In this document: positions 1 to 15,000 of the stretch, in pieces
Layout of the letters: each line of letters begins with the position of its first letter
Numbering within the stretch: the stretch's first letter is position 1
From: Anoplopoma fimbria
Taxonomy: Eukaryota; Chordata; Actinopteri; Perciformes; Anoplopomatidae
Reading direction: 5' to 3'
DNA: 64,000 nucleotides
Assembly (NCBI RefSeq): GCF_027596085.1
Contig: NC_072472.1
Coordinates: forward strand, 11,588,219 to 11,652,218
Notes under the pieces: model-generated
What the model was told of the DNA's origin: nothing
Databases searched by the model: none
What the model saw: the letters and a program-made list of their open reading frames with translations, nothing else
Program-made: the position numbers and the translations under genes

Positions 1-849
1 AATTCAAACTTGATATCTCTCCATAACTCTCCATTTCAGCAAAACTGCTAAAAATTTGGGGATTTATGTGAGTTCATGTTCCTAATCAATCAGTTTTGTT
101 TTTTCATTAATGTGCTTTTGTTGAACTGTCTTTGCCTAATGCCTCCACAGCATAGTGTTGTACTGCACTTCAACACTTTCATCATTTTACCCTGTCGAGG
201 CCATGCAAAAAGGTTTTTGACTGTTAAAAACCTTGTCTATATACAACCATAGGTGCACTCACATATGAATATAAATAAACTCTGCTAGTGTGGCTCTTCA
301 TCACCAAAAAATGTGATTAAATGCAATAAGAACAGCCATGCAATTGGGCATTTGCTCTTCTAAGCCCTATTGTTTTGAGTGTAGTCCCGTATATAACTTT
401 AAATGCTGTGTAGCTTGACAAAAGACAATGTGTGTGAATGTTCGATAGTCTGCTTAGCAAAACCAACCCTCAAGGTAAATGCATTAAATGCACTCTGTAT
501 GTGTCTGCAGGGTGACGGTCAGCAATGAGTGACTTACAGCGGGAAGAGTTTTGGAGAAACACATATCAATCTTTTTGTATCTTCTGACAGAGAAGAAAGG
601 CTTAGAAGCTTACCTATATTGTACTACAAAATGTATTTGTCTTCATCATGATTGTAGTTGCTGTTTTGTTTTACCTTACAAACATCACGTTTCATAACTT
701 GACTTTACAGCATTGTATCAAAACAAACTAAATCGGTAAAATACTCTATTATAGATGAAAATTTACTTCACAAACGTACTTTGGAGAGAGAGAGAGACCG
801 ACCGCAGCAGATGGTGGACAGTCAAGACAATATTATACTCCATTTCTGC

Positions 850-1170
850 CAATAGATCTCCCTAAATGCTACACACTGTTACTTTAAGTAAATATAGTAA
901 TACTACAGTTTCAAATACTCTGTTACAAGTAAAAGTCATGCATTCAAAATATATGTATGTATATATAAACAAAAGTATTAGCATTAACATGTACTTGTAC
1001 CAAAGGTAAAATCACTCATATGCAGAGTATTATACATTATGTTATTGTATTATAATTATTGATTAATTTATGTGTTTATTACTTTAATGTTGCAGCTGGC
1101 AATGGTGGAGCTATTTTTAATTACTTTATATACTGCTGGGTAGTTTAATCTATAAGAATACATCAGCATT
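850..1170 (-). repeat. Teleost dispersed repeat fragment (copy 1, antisense)
   Basis: The stretch has the characteristic phrases TACAAGTAAAAGTCATGCATTC, AAAAGTATTAGCATTAACATG and TACTGCTGGGTAGTTTAATC. I recognise these from a very abundant fish interspersed repeat of the form GTGGTGGAAAGTAACTAAGTAC. A second copy lies in the opposite orientation at about 41311-41640. Boundaries are approximate and the superfamily is not assigned. Confidence 0.6.
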
Positions 1171-4139
1171 TTGTGTTTTATTATATTAAGTCACGATTAG
1201 TAATATTATGAGAGCTAATACTCTCTTCTCAGTGAAGCCAAAGGCATTGTCCGATTCTCTATGCCAGGAAACCCAAGGGGCGTGTAAAGTCTTTTCACAT
1301 CTAAATTGTTTCACCAGCGTCTCAGTGTATTTTGTAAGTCCTATTAGCATGTTGCCTCGTCTCTTGCGTATTCAGCTGGCTAAGAGCACAAATGGAAAGG
1401 AGAGGAAGTTTGAGTGCATCTTGAGACAAACAAAGAATCCATACTGTTACGTTTATTGTGTAGAGATCTTTTATGACATGACAGCCAATCATGGGTGCTT
1501 TGTAGTAATCTCTGAGCTGCATTTACACCATCACAATGCCTGTAAAAAGGAGATTTATTATATGACCTATGTTTCTACTGACTTATGCAGTGTATAAAAC
1601 CAACAAAATGGCTTTGATATGCTTCCAATTAAAGTTTCGCCTTGAGTTTGCTATCACACCACCTATATAATATTCATGATGATATGGGAGGCACCAAGAG
1701 AATTACAATGTGTACAGCATAATTAACTTTCCGGATTTCCAACTAATGATGATGTGATTTACAGCACACTGCAGTTGAGAAAATCCAAAGCAGCCCTATT
1801 ATACGAGCACAGATGCACAGTGAGGCCATGGGACACTCCCGTGAGATAGTCGGCAGAGAGAGTGGAGCTGCTTCAAGGGAGAGAAGTGTGATGTTTATAG
1901 TACAATCTTAACAAGGCTGATTTACTGCCTGCTTTATTTGATGCAGGTCTGCCACAGAGAGAGGAGACGAGATAGCAGGAGTCAGAAGAGGGAGGCAGAA
2001 ACTAATGAATTGCTTTAACGTTATGACTAATGCAAGAGTTACTGCTGTCTATTGACAGACGCTTCCTGCAGGTGCATTAGTATTCCGTATTTCATGATGC
2101 AGTTTACAAGGTTGCATGCGACTTTGTCTTTGCTCGTGTTCCCACAGCACTGCACAAAACACTACAGTTACCATGTTCATTAGCTGTTTGTCGCAAGGTG
2201 TTTCCTAGACAAGGGAAGACCTTTTTCTTTACATTAGAAGAAATTATTTTCTCATTTACCAACAGCAATAAAGAATGCACGCAATTCTTGGTTTCTCATG
2301 TAAAAAATACATGAAGCCTATATTTGAATTTTTTCCGCGTTCATGAAATATCAGAGATACTGTAATGTCCGACTTTTAAAGTTGAAAAGGGGACTCTTTA
2401 AAGCTCTGATATATCCAACTTGGCACTAATTAACACGGAAGTCCCTGGAAATCAATTGAAAATGGACATTTCTTGTCAGTCAAAGGCCATCAATGTAATT
2501 AAACCCCAATTTAATGGTTATGGTGTGTTATATCGTGAATGCAAAGTATTTCAATCCTCACAACCAACTTGTCTAGATGACTTTTGTAAGTTGTTGATAT
2601 GGGAATCTTTCCCATCTTTACCATTCATCTCATATAATGTTAACGCAGTACTACATGTAAAATCATATCAAATAGATTTTTTTTACATGAGATGTCTTAC
2701 ATTTTACTAGTTAAATATCTGAAAATTGTGTCTAATTTGTTCACGTCAATTGGTTATCCACTTTTAACAACATTTCATACGTTATAAATTCATGTTTGGT
2801 TTTGTTAGCTTCTCGTCAACATTGATAAAAAGTTCCAGTTTTTCTAATAGTTAAATAGTTTTGACTCACTGCATTGCCGAATGTGAGGTGTGTAATGATC
2901 TATCAAGACCGGGTTTGAGGCGAAAGTGGGTACAAAAAGTTCACAAGACTTGATTCCCCTGAATATCCTTTGTAAATTGGTTTCAAGCCTATATTGCAGT
3001 GAAATTTGAAATGAGACCTGATGTGAAATTGGGTCTCAGAAAAAGGTGATTGACCACATCATTACTTGCTTGCTTTTTCAGTTTGGTTTCACAAGAACAA
3101 AGAAAGGTAGAAATCATGAAGGGTTGTATGGTATCCTTGAATGCAATACTAAAGTCAGTGTGAAACTTGATGTTTGATTTTTGTTGTTGTTGAGAGTTTG
3201 TGGTGCAGTGCCATTTTGGACCGACACATACGTTATCAGCAAATGTAATATTTGATGCAGGGCTGTTTATTTTAGTACATCGTTCATGGTTCACACATCT
3301 GTATAAAAGTTGTCTACACTATCTCAAACAGAAAGAAAATTATTTCATTAAGCCCAAATGAGGGCAGACTAAGAGGCCAGATGCAGATAACATTCAGTGA
3401 AAGTAGGAAACAAATCAAACCACTTTTTGAGACTCTTTGATGTAATTAATGTCACACGACTCACATTTGACTGCAAATCCCAGACCTGAATTAAGATTGC
3501 CTGAGTAAGAAATAATTGTGGTTGGAACAAATTTTGCCCTTTTAATTAAAGTCAGTCAGTCAAGTCTTTCGAGTAAGTGTTTAATGTTAAGAAGGCATCC
3601 AGTCAGCAGTTAGATCCTGTCATTTAGAAACCTTTGTGGTGAGTGCCCATTATACTGTGCAGAAGAGTACTCTAGTCTTCGTACACGGTTGAAATTGAGG
3701 CTACAATTTTGTCTCAAGTGTTTTTCTGTGCTTCACTTAAGAGATTTCAGGCGTAAAGCTTTAAAGAAAACATTTAGGTTTCAGGCCTTAAAACAAACCC
3801 AAATAACATGTATTTGGGGTGAACCATTAGAGGTAATTGTTGTTTTTTCTGGAACATACCGACTACGCATCCATTGGGGTGTAATGTTTCATCTAAGGAC
3901 GGCAGTTTGTCCCTGCAGTCCGAACTACTCCAAAAGAACATTGACACAGAAAGCCAAGTTGGCCTCGACTTTATAAAATGGATTATGCTTTTATTTTTCT
4001 GCTCTCACACAAATTAAAGGATTTTGCAAATTCATATTTAATGGGTAATCTGAGGTGACAGACAAGCTGATCTATTTAGCATACGGGGATTTTCTCAGGG
4101 ATATCAGCAATTACAGCAAGTCTTGTAAATGAAGGATTT

Positions 4140-5095
4140 ACACCAACATGCTTCATTCGTCCCAAATTGACAAACCTGATCTGAATCTAAACTTTGAAAG
4201 TTTTTGTTATGCTCTGGAGTGGCAACAACTTGTTCAAGAGCCCACTCGAGTAGGTAAATTAAGTCAAACTGTTATCGATCTCATCTTGGTGTCTGATCAC
4301 ACTATGATTTCCCAGAGTGGGGTTGGTAATTGTTCCTGGACTTGAGCAACTACTTATTGATTTATTGAACAAGAAAAAAAAAAGCAAAAGGTCTCATTCA
4401 AGCACCACAATACAATAAAATTAGGTCAGCCAAGAACTACAGTCGAGAGGATTTTATCGAGCGTATAAATTCATCAGACAGGACTCCAGTTCTATATGTA
4501 ACGCTGTTCATAGAGCGTGGGAGCAGTTCAAATGTCAGATCTTAGAGCTTATGGACTAAGTTCTTAAATGCTAAACAGGGATTTAAACCATGAATGAAAA
4601 GTGATATTTTAGAAGCTATTTAATAGAAAAATAAAGTATTTTTAGCTTTTGTCCAAAGATCAGGCTGACTTGGATTATCACAAGAAACAGAGAAATATGG
4701 TGCAAAAGATGATCAGAGAGAGTAAAAGGGAATTTTTCTGTGATAAAATAACTGAACACAAAAGTAACCCGAAGAACCGTCAGTCTCTGAAACAATTTGG
4801 TTGCAGCTAAAAGCTCAAGACTAAAGCAAATAATATCTGTCTCGACATCAATAGTGATCTTTCCTCTGATCAAACCAAGGTTGCAGATAAATGTAATATT
4901 TTTTCACTACTGTAGCCAAGCAACAAGTAGACAGGCTGCCAGGCAATTGGGGATGTATGATGGAAAATCAATGTTTCATTATAATTCACAACTGTGGACT
5001 CATTTGACCTTTCTGTGGTTTCACAGGATAAGGTGTTAAAAATATTAAAAAAGCAACTGGACTTGATAAAATGCCGGCCAGATTTAAATACAAAC
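4140..5095 (+). mobile_element. Decayed non-LTR retrotransposon (LINE) ORF2 fragment
   Basis: In shifting plus-strand frames, the region reads like the end of an AP-endonuclease domain and the linker into the reverse transcriptase. The pieces include WQQLVQEPTRVGKLSQTVID, LILVSDHTMISQSGV, SAKNYSREDF, SDILEAI, KKQRNMVQKMIRESKREFF and KATGLDKMPARF. The order is that of LINE ORF2 (an L2/CR1/Rex-type clade is likely). Several stops and frameshifts show it is dead. The catalytic YADD region is not present; only the N-terminal edge of the RT domain remains. Confidence 0.75.
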
Positions 5096-6061
5096 ATACA
5101 TATTAATAAATCAAATCATAAGGTGCAGATGAATAACTTGCATGATAAGAGCAGACACTATGGCTTTACTTAAAAGCTGTATGATCAGGTGGATGAATTT
5201 GATACTGGTTAATAATTAATTATTACTTTTCAGATTTTAGATAAAAGGGAATCGGGCAGTAAAATTTAACATTATTATGTATTCCATGTATCTGGATGTT
5301 GCATGATGCATCTGTATGTATCGGCAACAACAACGAATGTACAGGGTCAAGACCTGTCAACAAGTTTTGTGTCCTCAACGTTTCTTGATAAACGTTGTAA
5401 TCACTGTAGGTCATGTTTGATGAAGAGAAGAAGTACATCAGATAAAAAGACGAGCTGAATGATAATTACAGTAAATGATACGTTGTTCATATTAACAAAT
5501 AGTTATAGTACATTATGTGCTCATTGACCTGACGAGAAAGTATTGTTGCTTCTTATGATGGATAATGTGAAATCCTGTTAAAAAGCAAAACACCCCACAT
5601 ATGCAAAACTGTAGATATTCCATCCATATGCCATCCTGGATTATGTGCTATGTTTGCTAAATTCTGTGAAATCATTGCAGGGCAAAATTATTTCTGGATT
5701 TCCACAGTGTCGTACCCGGCCTCAGTATTTGCAGTGAGAGCAATGATGAATCATGATAAACCTGTTGTCATTTTTTTTACATCTGTGAATGCAAAGCTTC
5801 ATCATACTTTTGAAAATTAGGCTACTTAACTGTGATTTAGGAGTAAAGCAGATCTCCTTAATAAATCTTTCCTCCTTCCTTCCTGTTTTCTCTCTGCCTA
5901 CTGCGTTATATTGAAAAATGAGCGAGTGTCTTTGCAGTGGGGAGGGGGTTAGACCGACTGTGGTGAGAGGAGGAATCTAAATAACATCTCATACTGGGGA
6001 TGATATTTTGAAAAATAACAATATACAGCAAATAACTCATTGTTTCTCTTTCTTTCTCCAG

Positions 6062-9000
6062 CTGGTACCACATACATCTTTGGAAAAGGTGGGGCTCTCA
6101 TCACATTTACCTGGGCCGCCAATGAGCGGCCGAGCACCAGAGCTGACCGGTTAGCCGTGGGCTTCAGCACTCAGCAGAAAGATGCCATCTTGGTGCGAGT
6201 GGAGAGCACCCATGGGCTCGGAGACTATCTTCAGCTGCACATAGTAAGTATTGGAAGCATAGTTTGGAGCTATAAGCATAAATGTCAAAACACATTTAAA
6301 CTTGCACTTGAAATCACACCACTGTGATGGATATAAAAATAACTGTTAAAAGACATAAAAAAAAAAAAATCTAATATGTTATTCATATGATTTAAAGCAA
6401 TCCAAAGGATATTTGTGCAGTTTACTTCTCTGGTTTCCAGTCCAGAAATCAGCCAAATACTTCCAATACGTTCCAAAACGTGAAGGTAAATGTAGGAATG
6501 ATAAACACAAGGAGAAATTTCTGTTTATATTTTAGCTTCTTTCAGATTTATTAAAAGGACAATAATGAATAACAATAGCATCCTGCTTCCACACACTCTA
6601 ATTTATATTTTAAGAATTTGAGAGCAAACATCATTTTTATTATCTGTACAACGAGGCACAAATTACCCTTAATAGCAATTATGGTCATTTCTGTTGTGCT
6701 ATTTAATATATATTACTCTGTAAATATTTACCCCAAAAAGGATTATATTATGATCATAAAAGCCTGGTCAAAAACACAAAAACAACAACACAAAATCCAT
6801 AGATCTCCAGAAAATCAGGACAATGTGAAATGGGCAGCTAACTGGAGAAGTGGAAACTAGTCCACTCTGTCTGCGAACACAAGATAACAACTGTTCATTT
6901 CCTACTATTGTCCACATACTGCCTGAGAAAAGCAGAGAGCAACATTAATGAGCAACATGTTCCACAGGTTGGAAGTAAGCGGCTGGTGAAAAAAAGAAAT
7001 GATTATAAATAAACTCCCCATGGTGTTTTTTTAAATTAAAGTTTTATCTTTAATGTGCCATTATTCTAACTTGGTATTGGTCACAGCTTGTATGATTCAC
7101 TGATTAAAGGCTTTCATTAATCAATGGAGTCCAAACATTAAGATAATAATAAGATACAATAGAGCATGAGTCAGTAGACCACGAGATGTTTTTCTGGTGA
7201 TAAACACGTGTGTCTTTCGGTGGAGCCAAGTGACTCCTCAGCAGCTGTCAGCAACTGTGTCTTTTCTGGAGGGAAATCAGCCTTTTTAGCATGTAGCCAC
7301 AGGACAGATGTGCCGAGATGAAGACCAGAGGGGATATCTGTCAAATGTCTGTGTGTGGCGTAATAATTAAAATCACACCTGTTGTCAAAGCACGGTTACT
7401 TATTTGTAACCAGATAAAGAGAGTTTCATAAAATCACAGATGTATTTGAATCCTATTCCCAAAAAAGAAATATAGAAACACAAAATGTGAAAGAAAAATC
7501 ATGCCATCTCTACATACTAATTATATTCCATAGCACATTGCCTGTTGCTGTCCTTGTGATGGTTGAGATTTTTATTCAAATGTGTAAAACATAAGGTAAT
7601 TTTAATGAATCAAAGGTGACTTCACACTCATCCTTTACAGTCTTCCAGTCCAATCCAGTTCATATTTTGATATTAACTTATATTCACTTCATTGTGGCCA
7701 CTGTGTTAGGTAAGCTAAGGTAGTATAATATGGCCACTAATATCCAAAAGTTTTAAAAATAGAAGATAAGACATACTTTGTATCGTATTTGTGTCTTGTT
7801 TGAAAGTCTTGCTGCTGCACTTATCAGTTACCAGACAGACTTGGTACAAGTATCATCCCCTGGATGTTTTTCAAATCGCCTATTTAAATTGAATTTCCAG
7901 TTTTAAAAGTGTGAAACTGACCTTGCCAGCCTTGGACTGTTGCTAGTAAATGCAAAGACTGCTCCCTGCACGCAAAACCAACTGAAAATATTTTTTTCCA
8001 GCAACTGCCAAATCCTTGCACCCTTACAGATTGCTTATTTTGACACCTTGTTACTGCTCAGCGGAGGGGAATCAAAACAGAGTTCAGAGGGGGTTGAAGT
8101 TGCCTTTGTTGGTTTCGGTAACCAAGCTTCATAAAATCGCATCTTCCAGATTTGTAGAGACACAAGTTATTATTTATTTATGTATATTCCATCTTTTTTT
8201 AAAGATATTCTTTTGGCATTTCTGCTCTTTATTTAATAGTGATAACTTGGACAGAAACAGGAAAGGCAGGGGAGCGAGAGAGGGGTTGACATGCAGCAAA
8301 GGGCCGCGGCAGGAAGTGAACCTGGGCCGCAGCGTTAAGGACACAGCCTTGATACGTGGTGCCCATTGAAGAGAGGTTGACTGTAAAAACTATGTGATGA
8401 CAGAGAGAAGCAGTAGGCTGCACTGGTCAAAACAACACTGGCCACAAGGGAGAGTTGAAAATAGTAAAGGAAACAAATGATGTATGAGTTTTATGTGCTT
8501 CAGGGATTTGGTGCTTCAGATGAAGTGGCTTGGAACAGAATTCCCTTCTTTATAATCTCCCTGGGATCTCTAGCCTTCCATTCAAAACTACAATATGAGG
8601 AATATTCATTAGTTACTTCATTAAACGGGGTAAATCATGTGATAAATGGCTCAAAACTCATCTCATCTACCTTTAAAGTCATAATAAATGTAAATGCCTT
8701 GAAATTAATCTTTCATTGTGTTTGAAATGCTATATTTGACCATTAGAGCTATCAGGTTAAAACGTCAAATTAGTTTACCTACTATGTAGATTGTTTAAAA
8801 AAAGATTACGTTTTTACAGCTGCAACTTGCATCTCTTTGTCAGTGCTTATAATTCTTCATTGAAACAGCAAAAAGAATAAACATCACTTATTTGTGCAGA
8901 AGGTTGCTGTATTCAAATGGCCTCATGGTTAATTGAAACTATGAATTTGTGGATGGTTCATACACAAGCTTCAAAGACCAATTACTCTGTACAAAAGAAA

Positions 9001-12000
9001 CCAGCTATATTCATCTGAGAGTACATTAGAGAGGCTAATGCTCATTTCAAATGTTCTTCTTTTTAACGAGTCACTAAAAGCTTAAACAAAAACAGAGGGT
9101 TCATTGTACAAAATGTTCAGTTTTACACAGAAGGACTTCAGACTACAGTGGAACAGACAATGAAGTTATTCAGTAAGCTGACGAGGTTTGGGTGGACCTC
9201 ATTGATTACAGTAGGTTGATTTTGTGTGCATTTATTTTTCGGCATTTCTGCTTCAATGTATAGTGAGAGAGACAGACAGGTGAGGCAGGGGAGGAAAAGG
9301 ATGATATGCAGCAAAGGGCCCTGGGCTGTACTTGAACCCAGGCTGCTGCAGAACAGACTCAGCCTTAATGGTACACGGTCCATACCGATGTGCTAGCAGG
9401 TATATTTCAGGAGAGTTCTTTCAAAGGCAGACCTCGACCTGCCTTCTGTATGCGCTCCACACGCATTTGGATTCCTCATTTCAAATTCATGATAGATAAG
9501 TTAGGTACAAGACTGCTTGCTGTGGTTATTATAACTATAAAAGAATATTCATTTTGTGATTGCTATCAGAGTTTTTTTTGCCACAGCTGAAATACATTTT
9601 ACATTAATAACTAGATATTTTCAGATAGAGCTCATTTCAGAGAAAATATGTGCCTTTGATCATTTGGGAAATGTGAAACGGTTCAAAGGAATTACTATAT
9701 GGAGCAGTTTGAAGTTTTTTTTTATTATTTATAACAATCTGTCATTTCCATCTAGTAATCTGCTTTAGAAAGAAAGGAAGAGGAGCTTGTTCATGCTAAA
9801 GTTTAAAAAAGCACTTTACAAATGTTTAATTTACTAGGTTCTCTTATGTTATGGTAAGCTGAGTATGATGAATAGGTACTTTATCATATAAGAGTAGAAA
9901 AGATAAGAAGTCTCTAAATTCCAAAAACTATCGATGCAACCTCCCACCTGCTTCAGAATAAATTGCTCCAGTAAAGAGTCAGGTAAACGTGTCCAATGAA
10001 GAGAAAGACAGTTGGCTGGTAACAAACTGAGACAGACCCCTATACTTGTCTTTTTAAAATAATTATGATCTATCCACTCTATGCTCTGTTTAAAAATGTA
10101 TCAGGTGGCGCGGTGACGCATCATGGAAGAATAGTCACTGCCATGGTGCTTTTGGGTCTTCTTTTTCACGTCATCAAAATTGTATTCTTATAATAATTTA
10201 TCCTTTTTAATAATCAGTCCTTTCCCTCCGATATGAATTAGAAGAGGCTGCTGCTACGATTAGAGCTGAGACCCCACACTGAAGCTCCAGCGTTATCAGG
10301 GTATACTCCAAGGAAATGCTTTCTCCATCAGAGCTGATGTCAAAGCAGCTATGATTGCGTGGCTTTTCATGAGGATATGCCTGACTAGCTTTAAACCCAA
10401 ACACATGGGCATTAAGAAAAAAGGGCCTTGGAAAGGCCAAGCTTTTGTTTACTGAAGCTGGGCTGCAGCAGTGTTGCTTTGCCAGCTGTCAAAAGGAGCT
10501 TTGGGGCTGTTTTGTAATCATGCAGGAAGACTGAGCAAGCAGAATGAAAGTAGCTCTTTTGTTGAAGAGTGTTCTGGCCCTGGAGACGTTAATTGTTGTT
10601 CAGAGGACATGGGCTGAATTTGACCTGAGGTCGCACTAACCTCTAGCTTCCTAATGAATATCATCATCGGTTTGCTTCTTGGGAAGAGTGATTAAACCAT
10701 AAACAAAATAATGTGCAGAATATAAGTAATCAAGGAACACGAGAGATTTCCTATAGACTTTTAAAGGAATATTAATATTATTTATATAAAAAAAGGTTAT
10801 GGTTTATCAACTTATATTTGTATAAAAAATGGGACTGCTGATTCCCACTGACCCTCAGCAATACTGACTTTAATTAACTCACTGTATTATAGTGAGTAAC
10901 CGTTAGATGGTAGACATTTGTCAGGAAGGGGTTTCATCTTCTTTTCGACTTGTGTGAATTTGATTATCCAGCTGTACTTCACGTGCCATAAATTAGTCGC
11001 ACATTGCCTCCTCCTTGGTTCATGACAACCTTTAAGTGATTACAGAATACAGAAAGACAATCCAAAGAGCCATCCACCTTTTCCTGACCTTCAATATGAA
11101 GGCTGTGGTTGGAGATAGAGCTCCATCATATGAAATAGGTTGAAAGTTGATTTCTCAAGCTTAAAATTGAGTTATTAATGGCACCCTCAAGGTCTCTAAC
11201 GACAATTCACACTTCTGTCCTCAACACCAACTGTGCCGGAATAACTATTAAAAATTCAAAAGGTTTCTTAAAGTATTTTACATATGATTAGGGGTGAGAT
11301 AAATCTCTTAGACAGGTTTTACATCCCCCAATAGAAGCCACAGTCAAGGTAATAAAATAAGTATTTTTGTCTGCATACTTGAATTTCTGGTCCTTCAGTC
11401 AGTAATACAATATTAAAAGATTGAGAGAAAGCAAACAGTCAGTTCAACCAAATGCCCTACTAGTTCCCTCATATACTCATAAGCAGGTTTGAATTGCAGG
11501 TTGTGAGTGATTTCAAATATCTTGGGGTGTTAATTGACTCTAACCTCTCTTTCAAGTCACATGTTACAAAAAAACTGTAAAAGGGTGTCACAAGGGGGTC
11601 TTTAAGAAAAACTGCCTTTAGCCAGTCAGCAGAAATAACTTATTTTTTTTACTTTTTTACCACGTGTGTTTATTAATTTGCCCTTTCCTTCTCAAATAAA
11701 CGGAACAAAACATAAAAATGTGCTATGGAAGTCGGTTCCGACTGAAAAATCAGAGAATCCAAATGTAACTGTGGGAGATATTTATGTCTATAATGCTAGT
11801 AAATATTGTGTACACCGTTTGCCATGCAGGACCAGCAGTGTGCAGGATTTCATTTCAATAAAACACTATACCAGCCAATTTCACTGTCCAGCTGCCGAAG
11901 GATAATATAAACCTTTAGACTCCTGGCCCTTGATACTACACAGCTGAATGAATAAGGGTCGCTACACAGCCTGAAGGTCACTTATTATTAGCTGTTGTGT

Positions 12001-15000
12001 AACAGTAATGCAGTTTTAGCTATGTGCACAATATGCTATTGTGCAGGCACTCCATAACCACAATGAATTACAATGTGACTTGGTTTGTCAACCTTTACCG
12101 TAACACCTAACCTTGAGGCTTACAAAATGTGTTCTGTGTCATAATGTCATGAAGAGCCTCCTCCCACTTGGTTTTTTATGTTATTTGTATTTTCATCATA
12201 GTTACAAAGGTTGTTGCAGTCCAACAGTTTACTGTCAGGAGAGTTTAAGTGCAATGTTGTGTTCTTCTGTGTACTCTTGCAGATTGATTTGCTGTTTCTC
12301 ACAATGTCTCCACACATTAGCACTTTGACCTTGTGTTGCTTTCAGAGAGACTGCAAGGAAGCAAATGTACAAAGGCCAGAGAGGCACAGAGACCCCACAC
12401 AGTTTGTGCCCAATGTTTCTTATTAGTGCCACCCAAAGGCTGACTTGAGAAGCATCTTTGATCTTTGAGGGAGGTTGGCAGGAGAAGGGAGAGGCTGACA
12501 GGGAGTTGGTCAACCAAAAGGGAAGCAGAAGGATTCTGTCAGGAGTGATCCACATCAGGAAACCTGAGCTGACTGCTGAGGGAGAACGAGGCTGAACCCT
12601 AAAGAAAGAACTAAACATAGTGTCCATGTCACAAGAGATAGGCTTTTGCCGCTTAAACAAGGTTTCTGGCTCGAAAATTCTGAAGCCGACAGAAACTATA
12701 GTGATAGTCTGCACATTTTGAGTTTAAATATTTGTTTATCGTGAAACATTCCTTCTTTGTTTTTTTACCTGCAGGATGAAGGAAAAATTGGTGTCATCTT
12801 CAATGTGGGGACAGATGACATCACCATCGATGAGCCTGCCGTCATGGTAAATGACGGCAAGTACCATGTAGTCCGCTTCACACGCAGCGGTGGCAATGCC
12901 ACTCTTCAGGTGGACAACCATCCGGTCATTGAGCGTTATCCACCAGGTAATGGACTGATGGGACAAACTATGTGGTTGTATGAGACATAGAGAGATGGCA
13001 TGGAGCGTTTGCATTAGTGAGAGAGGATTGCATGTCTGCCTATTAAACATAATCCTCAATGAGCACTTGTGAAATCTACTGTTTGCAATTTACCCATCAC
13101 TCTATAGCCTATCTATTAAGTTGCCATACACATAACTGGACATGCTTTATTGCAAATAATTAATAAATGTGTCCCTAGCTGCCTTGTATATCTAGCGATG
13201 AAAGATTTTCATCAGCCACTGTCCTTTTTGCAGCAAGTTGGGCAGACAGGTGGGAAAACATGCAGCTGATCTTAATTCACAGTAAATTTATTGTATATTA
13301 GGATATGCATAAAGTATGTGGCCCAAGCAACATCTATTTACAACAGATGTAATACTTATGTGGTTCAAGTACTATATAAGTCTAAAAAAATATTCAACTA
13401 TTTGTTGTTAATCCACCAACAACTGTTCCAGGTCTAAAGAGCCAGTTTTATATATAAATATGTTGCTATAAATTCAGCTGATAAATTCTTGTTGACATTG
13501 ACAATTTTGTCGTGAAAGTGATTAAATATACATTCACCTGTCCTCTGGTGAACACTAACAAGGTGATCCGTCTATGATGTCTGTTTCACATAAACAGACT
13601 GATGGATTTGGCTGCATTTATAATGTATTCTTAAAGGGCTCAGCTCTATAATGACCAAGTCATATACGTGTTATATATTTCAGTGATGTGTTATGTTATG
13701 TTTGGTGTGTGGGTAACTGTCACATGCTATTACATAACATATCATGCATAGACATAAATACATTTATAAAAAGGAAGCTAAAAGTGTAAAAAGGTGTCAT
13801 CATGTCCTACGCAATATATTAAAGTGGCCCTATTATGCTTTTCCACCTTTTCCCTATTCATTAGTATGTTATATATATATGTTTGTGGTTAAGTAAGAAG
13901 TCTCTCACCCAGGAGGTGAAACGTTGACCAATCACATTTCTGGAGGGAGGAGCAAGCCCTACAACGGGACGTTTCAGAGATAGGGTGAGAAGAGGTGCTG
14001 CAGAACAGCCAGGATGAGGAAAAACAAGGCGGATTATGAGCATTAACGCATGTAAACATGTTGTAACTGTAACTTAAGATAAAAATATGCACCCGGAAAA
14101 TAGCATAATAGCGCCTGTTTAAATGATCAATTCCATATTTGGAAATGATATTGATGCATTTTATTCTGGCCTAGAGCATTTGGAAAATTTTTATAAATTC
14201 AATGCATGGTCTATAATATGCATAATTTGTTGACTAGATCTGCATAGGCTTAAAGGCATGCATACAAAATGACCCACCTTTGTGCACTCATACCTTATAC
14301 TATATTATAGACTTTATACACATAAACCAAAAAACCCACATAGATAATGTTATCGCGACCAACTGTGTTTTAACCTGCTCTGAACCAATCAACCAATTAA
14401 CCTTATTCAGAACAGGTGCACCAGCTGGCATAGCGGGAGGAAACCAAGCCCCCTCTCTGCCTCCAGCTGGTGTTCAAAGCACACACGCACATGTCACAGT
14501 TGTACATAAATAAAAAATCGTGTAATGGTGCTGGCCCAATGCGTGTAGTCTATTGACTCTATGTTAAGCTCCCACTCAGCATCAGTGGTTTATGAAACAT
14601 TTCAAATGGTGTATGACTGACACGCATGGCAGCATAAACACGGTTATTTATGCTGTAAAAGGAGTGTTGCATATGTGACAAAAGTATAAGGATAAATAAC
14701 TAGTATTTTTTTGTCTTTAAATGGTCATCAAATCTATAGTATACAACATATCTTTACATTTTTTTAAGGCAATAACACAAGGACCCTGCTTTCAGCTCTC
14801 TAACGGCCTAATAAATTGTTATTTTAAAGCCTTCACTACATTAAAGCTTACAGTGAAAACATAGTACTTTAATTGTCATGTACTCTGTTATTTATTATTT
14901 TATTCATTTTTATCTCATCATTTAGATGAATTATTCATATTCCTAATATGTGGGTTAGTCAGATAACCTGTTTTCTATAAACTCTATATGGAACAGGGCA

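Larger units (their letters stand above)
1..6061 (+). other. nrxn2 intron upstream of the shared LNS6 exon
   Basis: AT-rich intron ending in a clean TCTTTCTCCAG acceptor. I looked for the beta-specific first exon (a signal peptide followed by a His-rich stretch) and did not see it, so the beta promoter must lie further upstream. The intron carries a teleost dispersed repeat (about 850-1170) and a decayed LINE fragment (about 4140-5095), listed separately. No other coding sequence is supported. The open frames at 1208-1597, 2420-2710 and 3689-3976 show no family motif or splice context. Confidence 0.75.
6244..12774 (+). other. nrxn2 intron between LNS6 exons
   Basis: A 6.5-kb intron with no coding exon that I can support. 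It contains two related dispersed repeats (about 8211-8367 and 9236-9400) and a LINE RT remnant (about 11498-11620). Stretches at about 7170-7420, 10200-10690 and 12330-12640 are less AT-rich and of higher complexity than their surroundings, and could be conserved non-coding elements. A 159-codon minus-strand open frame at 12235-12714 has no recognisable domain and is not taken as a gene. Confidence 0.65.

Noticed and set aside
1208..1597. 129-codon frame in the first intron
   Set aside because: Composition of random AT-rich sequence, no motif, no splice sites. It partly abuts a dispersed repeat.
4148..4345. 65-codon frame as a small gene
   Set aside because: Reads as a LINE endonuclease C-terminus and belongs to a longer decayed retroelement.
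1..6061. Beta-neurexin first exon and promoter
   Set aside because: Searched for the signal peptide and His-rich N-terminus and did not find them. They must lie upstream.
10425..10445. Short palindrome around GGGCCTTGGAAAGGCC
   Set aside because: Six-base arms. Expected by chance in a window of this size.
12235..12714. 159-codon open frame on the minus strand in an nrxn2 intron
   Set aside because: No known domain, no start or splice context, and opposite strand to the host gene. A chance frame in a block with few stops is more likely.
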